This document shows, one piece after another, positions 60,513 through 64,000 of a stretch of 64,000 nucleotides of DNA. Source of the DNA: Chloroflexota bacterium (GTDB lineage: Bacteria; Chloroflexota; Anaerolineae; UBA4142). The notes under the pieces are model-generated. The model was not told the origin of the DNA and made no database searches. It worked only from the letters and a program-made list of their open reading frames with translations. The position numbers and the translations under genes are program-made. The DNA lies in NCBI GenBank assembly GCA_016219275.1, contig JACRBM010000058.1:1-64000 (forward strand). Reading direction: 5' to 3'. Position 1 is the stretch's first letter. Every line of letters begins with the position of its first letter.

Positions 60513-61562
60513 ATGGTTGATTCGCCTACATCACAATCCATTGTCCGCGATTCTCAAGTCACTGTCATCCTCCCCATCCGCAACGAAGCGCGCTACATCG
60601 CGCGCACTCTCGAATCACTCCTCACACAAGATTATTCCCAAGAGAAAATTGAGATTCTTGTTGTGGACGGAATGTCTGGTGACGGCACGCGCCAGATCGT
60701 AACCGAGTTTGAACAACGCGATTCGCGTATCCGTCTGTTAGATAATTCGCAACAGATCGTTCCCGCGGCGATGAATAAAGGGATTCGTGCGGCGCGCGGC
60801 ACGATTGTCATTCGGGTTGATGGGCATACCGTGATTGCCCAGGACTATGTGCGGCGATGTGTTGTGCAACTGGCAACAACTGGCGCAGACAACGTTGGCG
60901 GTCCGATGCGCGCGGAGAGCGATACGTGGATTGGCAACGCGATTGTGCTGGCGACGAGTTCGCCGTTTGGCGTGGGTGGTGCGCGTTTCCATTATGCGGA
61001 AACACCGGGCTGGGTGGACACGGTTTACATGGGCGCGTACCGCCGCGAGGTCTTTGACCGCATCGGTCTCTTTGACGAAGAACTCGTTCGCAACCAGGAC
61101 GACGAACTCAACTTTCGCCTGATTCAAGCCGGCGGCAAAATCTGGCTCGACCCTCAAATTCGCTCGACGTATTACTCGCGTTCGACCTTGCGCGGTTTGT
61201 GGAAGCAGTATTTCGAATATGGCTTTTGGAAAGTGCGCGTGATTCAAAAGCATCGTCGCCCCGCATCGTGGCGGCATCTCGTGCCAGCGACGTTTGTGCT
61301 CGCGCTATTCGTTTCAACACTTGCCAGCATCTTCGTCCAATCGCCGATTCCATTTCCCGCCGTTGCGTGTCCTTACGTCTTGGCGTCGCTTTTTATCTCG
61401 CTAACGATTGCCGCGCGCGAAGGATGGCGGTACGCGCCGATTCTACCGCTCGCCTTTGCGACGATGCACGTGGCTTATGGCGTGGGGTTTCTCGCTGGCA
61501 TAGCGCGGTTTGGTTTTGCCAAACGCTCTCCCTCTGTTTCGCAACGCCAATGGATGACGTAG
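60513..61562 (+). CDS. ExoA-like GT2 glycosyltransferase with C-terminal membrane segments
   Basis: A 349-residue GT-A enzyme: VTVILPIRNEARYIARTLESLLTQDYSQEKIEILVVDGMSGDGTRQIVTEF, IVIRVDGHTVIAQDYV, DNVGGPMRAESDTWIGNAIVLATSSPFGVGGARFHY and LVRNQDDELNFRLIQAGGKIWLDPQIRSTYYSRSTLRGLWKQYFEYGFWK, the ExoA-type succinoglycan transferase pattern. Three hydrophobic segments end the chain. ATG at 60513, with a TTG at 60504 that would overlap the previous stop. The methyltransferase gene starts within its last 13 bases. Confidence 0.9.
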   Translation: MVDSPTSQSIVRDSQVTVILPIRNEARYIARTLESLLTQDYSQEKIEILVVDGMSGDGTRQIVTEFEQRDSRIRLLDNSQQIVPAAMNKGIRAARGTIVIRVDGHTVIAQDYVRRCVVQLATTGADNVGGPMRAESDTWIGNAIVLATSSPFGVGGARFHYAETPGWVDTVYMGAYRREVFDRIGLFDEELVRNQDDELNFRLIQAGGKIWLDPQIRSTYYSRSTLRGLWKQYFEYGFWKVRVIQKHRRPASWRHLVPATFVLALFVSTLASIFVQSPIPFPAVACPYVLASLFISLTIAAREGWRYAPILPLAFATMHVAYGVGFLAGIARFGFAKRSPSVSQRQWMT

Positions 61563-62275
61563 CGCGTCTCAAAGTCGAATACGCCCGCCGCGCGCACGAT
61601 CCGCGTTATCGCGATTGGTACTCGCCGTTCAATCCCGCGAACATTTTTATCACACAAGAACGCGACCGCGCCATCGCGCAAATGCTTGCTCACCACATTC
61701 GCGGCGAATGGGATGTTTGCCGCGTTCTCGATGTCGGATGCGGGCGCGGGAATGAACTGTTCAAGTTCCTGGGCTATGGCGCGGCGGCGCAAAATTTGTT
61801 CGGCGTGGATTTGTTGGGCGAGCGGGTGCGCGAGGCGCGCGACAAGTATCGCATCCTGCAATTTGCGTGCGGCAACGCGGCGACTCTGCCTTATCCCGAC
61901 GGCGCGTTCGACCTGGTTTTTCAATTCACCGTGTTCACTTCGATCTTGGACGACGACTTGCGCCGCCGAATCGCTTCCGAGATGTTGCGCGTGTTGCGAC
62001 CAAACGGCGTGATCTTGTGGTACGACTATCGTTTGAATCCCACGAATCCGCAAACGCGCGGCATCGAGAAAGCGGAAATCAAAACGTTATTCCCAAATTG
62101 CGACTATCACTTTCGCCGCGTCACGCTCGCACCGCCGCTCGCGCGTTTCATCGCCCCACGTTCCTGGTTCGCTTGTGAGTTGTTGAATCAATTGTTTTTC
62201 TTGAGAACGCATTGGTTAGCTGTCATTTCTAAAAGACTGAATTGGACGCGGACTAACGGGGATGGACGCGGATAG
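61550..62275 (+). CDS. SAM-dependent methyltransferase
   Basis: A 241-residue class I methyltransferase: VARLKVEYARRAHDPRYRDWYSPFNPANIFITQERDRAIAQMLAHH, motif I RVLDVGCGRGNELFKFLGYGAAAQNLFGVDLLGERVREAR, then GAFDLVFQFTVFTSILDDDLRRRIASEMLRVLRPNGVILWYDYRLN. The YSPFNPANIF start is a known variant in polysaccharide clusters. Its last residues (NWTRTNGDGRG) come from the TGGACGCGGA repeats at 62243-62272, so repeat DNA again forms a C-terminus. Starts inside the end of the preceding gene. Confidence 0.87.
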   Translation: MDDVARLKVEYARRAHDPRYRDWYSPFNPANIFITQERDRAIAQMLAHHIRGEWDVCRVLDVGCGRGNELFKFLGYGAAAQNLFGVDLLGERVREARDKYRILQFACGNAATLPYPDGAFDLVFQFTVFTSILDDDLRRRIASEMLRVLRPNGVILWYDYRLNPTNPQTRGIEKAEIKTLFPNCDYHFRRVTLAPPLARFIAPRSWFACELLNQLFFLRTHWLAVISKRLNWTRTNGDGRG

Positions 62276-62318
62276 AAATCAAAAAATCTAAAATCCAAAA
62301 TCCAAATTCTAAATTCAC
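62243..62318. repeat. TGGACGCGGA direct repeats and AAATCC tandem units
   Basis: TGGACGCGGA occurs at 62243-62252 and 62263-62272. After it, ATCAAAAAATCTAAAATCC and AAAATCCAAATTCTAAATTC run to the ATG of the phosphoglycosyl transferase, which has no clear ribosome site. These are dispersed-repeat types also seen at 45746 and at the right edge of the window. Confidence 0.7.
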
Positions 62319-62320
62319 CT

Positions 62321-63949
62321 ATGGATCAAACCCAAACTTTTCCAAGCGTACGTTTTCCTCAAACGCCTATTTTCGATTGGTCGCGCGCGCGGCTCGACCG
62401 ATTCGCTAAACGCGCCTTCGACATCGTCGCTGCGCTGGTTGGCTTGGTCGCGCTCTCCCCATTCTTGCTTCTCGTCGTCGTGCTCATCAGGCGCGAGGGC
62501 GCGGGTCCGGTCTTGTATCGCGGACAACGCGCGGGGAAGGACGACAAGAACTTTGGCATCCTCAAATTCCGCACGATGCGCGAAACGCCGGACGCGCATC
62601 GCGGTCCGCGTGTCACCGCGCAGGACGATCCGCGCATCACGCCGCTGGGTCGCTGGCTGCGCGATACGAAACTGAACGAACTGCCGCAATTGTGGAACGT
62701 GCTGGTCGGCGAGATGAGTCTCGTCGGTCCGCGCCCCGAAGACCCGGAGATCGTCGCTGGCTGGGATGAGGACGTGCGCGGGGAAGTGCTCTCGGTGCGA
62801 CCGGGGATCACGAGTCCGGCGTCGGTGCAGTATCGCAACGAGGAATCGCTCTTGCATGCCGGCTCGGTGATGGAAACGTACCTGGGATCCATCCTGCCGA
62901 GCAAACTGCGGCTCGATCAACTCTACGTCCGTCATCGCACGTTCATGGTTGATTTGGATGTGCTCTTTTGGACGGCGATGGTGTTGCTGCCGCAGTGGCG
63001 CACCTTCGCGCCGCCGGAAGAATTGCTGATCTTTGGACCGTTGCGCCGGCTCGTCCGTCGCTACCTGAATTGGTTCGTCGTAGACGCACTCATCACGCTC
63101 GCCGCGATCGCGTTGGCAGGCGCGATCGAGCGTTCCCAGGGTCCGCTCGACCTAGGTTTGTGGAAAGCGTCCGTGATCGCGTTCGGGTTTTCGCTGTTGT
63201 TCGGCGCGACGAGCGCACTGCTCGGCATGTATCGGGTCGCGTGGTCGCAGGCGAGCGACACGGAATCGCTGGGTCTGGTCATGGCGGCAGCTTTGGCGTG
63301 CGGGTGCGCGCTCGCGCTCAATCAGTTCACCGGCGATCCATTGCTCTTGCCGCCGAGCATGATCGTGGTCGGCTCGACGCTTGCGCTCATCGGCTCGGTG
63401 GCGCTGCGTTATCGCGGTCGTTTGGTGGATCGCGTCTGGGCGCGCGGGGCGCGCGGGAATGCCAGCACGCGTTTGGCGCGCGAACGCGTGTTGATCGTCG
63501 GCAGCGGTTACGCGGGACAGTTTATGACCTGGTTGCTCAGTCACGGACCCAGCGCGGACGCGTTCCACGTCGTCGGTTTCGCGGACGACGACCTCTACAA
63601 GCAAGGCATTCGGATTAACGGCGTCACCGTCCTGGGTCGGCGCGGCGATATTCCACGGTTGGTCGCCAAGCACGACATTGGCATCATCGTGTTTGCGATT
63701 CACAACGTCAAACCGCTCGAACGAATGCGCTTGCTCGATATTTGCGCGAGCGCCAAGGCGCGCGTGGTGATGGCGCCGGACATTATGGGCGCATTGAACG
63801 AGGTTCGTACAACCAGCGTCGAGTTTCGGAACGCCTCCTTCAAGTCGCCCGATGCGTCGCGCGAGTTGGATCCGTGCCAGGTATGTCTAATGCGCGGCGA
63901 GAAGAACGGGCGCAATTCCTGGGTCGAGCGGCGACCACATGATGATTGA
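62321..63949 (+). CDS. phosphoglycosyl transferase fused to a CapD-type membrane/Rossmann half (permuted WcaJ-like)
   Basis: A 542-residue protein in unusual domain order. Residues about 25-215 form the bacterial sugar transferase domain (KRAFDIVAALVGLVALSPFLLLVVVLIRREGAGPVLYRGQRAGKDDKNFGILKFRTM, KLNELPQLWNVLVGEMSLVGPRPE), which moves a sugar phosphate onto undecaprenyl phosphate. About four membrane segments follow (residues 245-365), then a Rossmann-like part RVLIVGSGYAGQFMTWLL...FHVVGFADDDLYKQGIRINGVTVLGRRGDI. In WcaJ/WbaP enzymes these come before the transferase; in CapD/FlaA1 the Rossmann part leads into a dehydratase, absent here. It probably starts the repeat unit of the cluster. Confidence 0.9.
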   Translation: MDQTQTFPSVRFPQTPIFDWSRARLDRFAKRAFDIVAALVGLVALSPFLLLVVVLIRREGAGPVLYRGQRAGKDDKNFGILKFRTMRETPDAHRGPRVTAQDDPRITPLGRWLRDTKLNELPQLWNVLVGEMSLVGPRPEDPEIVAGWDEDVRGEVLSVRPGITSPASVQYRNEESLLHAGSVMETYLGSILPSKLRLDQLYVRHRTFMVDLDVLFWTAMVLLPQWRTFAPPEELLIFGPLRRLVRRYLNWFVVDALITLAAIALAGAIERSQGPLDLGLWKASVIAFGFSLLFGATSALLGMYRVAWSQASDTESLGLVMAAALACGCALALNQFTGDPLLLPPSMIVVGSTLALIGSVALRYRGRLVDRVWARGARGNASTRLARERVLIVGSGYAGQFMTWLLSHGPSADAFHVVGFADDDLYKQGIRINGVTVLGRRGDIPRLVAKHDIGIIVFAIHNVKPLERMRLLDICASAKARVVMAPDIMGALNEVRTTSVEFRNASFKSPDASRELDPCQVCLMRGEKNGRNSWVERRPHDD

Positions 63950-64000
63950 ATGGGAAAGAAAGATTATTGGACGCAGACAAACGCAGATTTTTATTTTTGT
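63950..64000. repeat. partial GGACGCAGACAAACGCAGA dyad at the right edge
   Basis: TTGGACGCAGACAAACGCAGATTTTTATTTTTGT is the left half and loop of a dyad whose right arm would lie outside the window. It is the same repeat type as at 45746 and 62243. Confidence 0.6.

Overview
The window looks like a chromosomal segment of a Chloroflexota (Anaerolineae-like) bacterium. I infer this from the GC-rich, CGCG-rich codon usage, the mix of bacterial housekeeping genes, a very short Flp-type pilin, DUF2723-type membrane glycosyltransferases carrying a common C-terminal domain, and dense dispersed palindromic repeats between genes. No rRNA, tRNA, CRISPR array, intact transposase or replication origin was found. 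One gene near the left edge (248-982) is strikingly AT-rich and was probably acquired. 

Layout. (1) 1-1000: the tail of an unknown gene and an AT-rich methyltransferase. (2) 1167-6431, minus strand: a LacI regulator with a clear promoter and operator, a zinc dehydrogenase resembling scyllo-inosose 3-dehydrogenase, and a two-component ABC importer (binding lipoprotein plus double permease) with no ATPase beside it. (3) 6631-22748: housekeeping and mixed genes, namely a metallophosphoesterase, a ParB-like/LOG-like gene pair, two different prolyl-tRNA synthetases in tandem, a nucleotidyltransferase-phosphomannomutase fusion, an Lgt-like protein, RNase D, dnaN, yraN-miaA and a Flp-like pilin. (4) 22873-34160: five large membrane glycosyltransferase-like proteins in an overlapping operon; four share a C-terminal beta-rich module. 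(5) 35253-43147: a tungsten/molybdopterin aldehyde:ferredoxin oxidoreductase, a DinB protein, a large PAS/GAF sensor kinase with its NarL-type partner, and an orphan CheW. (6) 43471-63949: a polysaccharide gene cluster with ABC-2 permease and Wzt-like ATPase, sugar aminotransferase, many glycosyltransferases, a deacetylase, acetyltransferases (one frameshifted), an O-antigen ligase-like protein and a permuted phosphoglycosyl transferase. 

How the parts fit. The 43-64 kb cluster can build a lipid-linked glycan (phosphoglycosyl transferase, glycosyltransferases) and export it by the ABC route, or polymerise/ligate it through the Wzy/WaaL-like protein. The GDP-mannose-type nucleotidyltransferase at 14 kb may supply activated sugar. 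Composition changes inside the ABC ATPase gene (about 46.5 kb) and returns to the local norm by about 61 kb, which suggests that the middle of the cluster is an exchanged cassette. 

The most unusual non-coding signal is a large collection of dispersed dyad repeats of several kinds. Several lie inside reading frames, where they encode loops, N-termini or C-terminal tails of membrane proteins and glycosyltransferases. Promoters with near-consensus -35/-10 boxes can be read before lacI, the metallophosphoesterase, a small membrane protein, dnaN, the pilin/glycosyltransferase divergent pair, the oxidoreductase and the sensor kinase leader.
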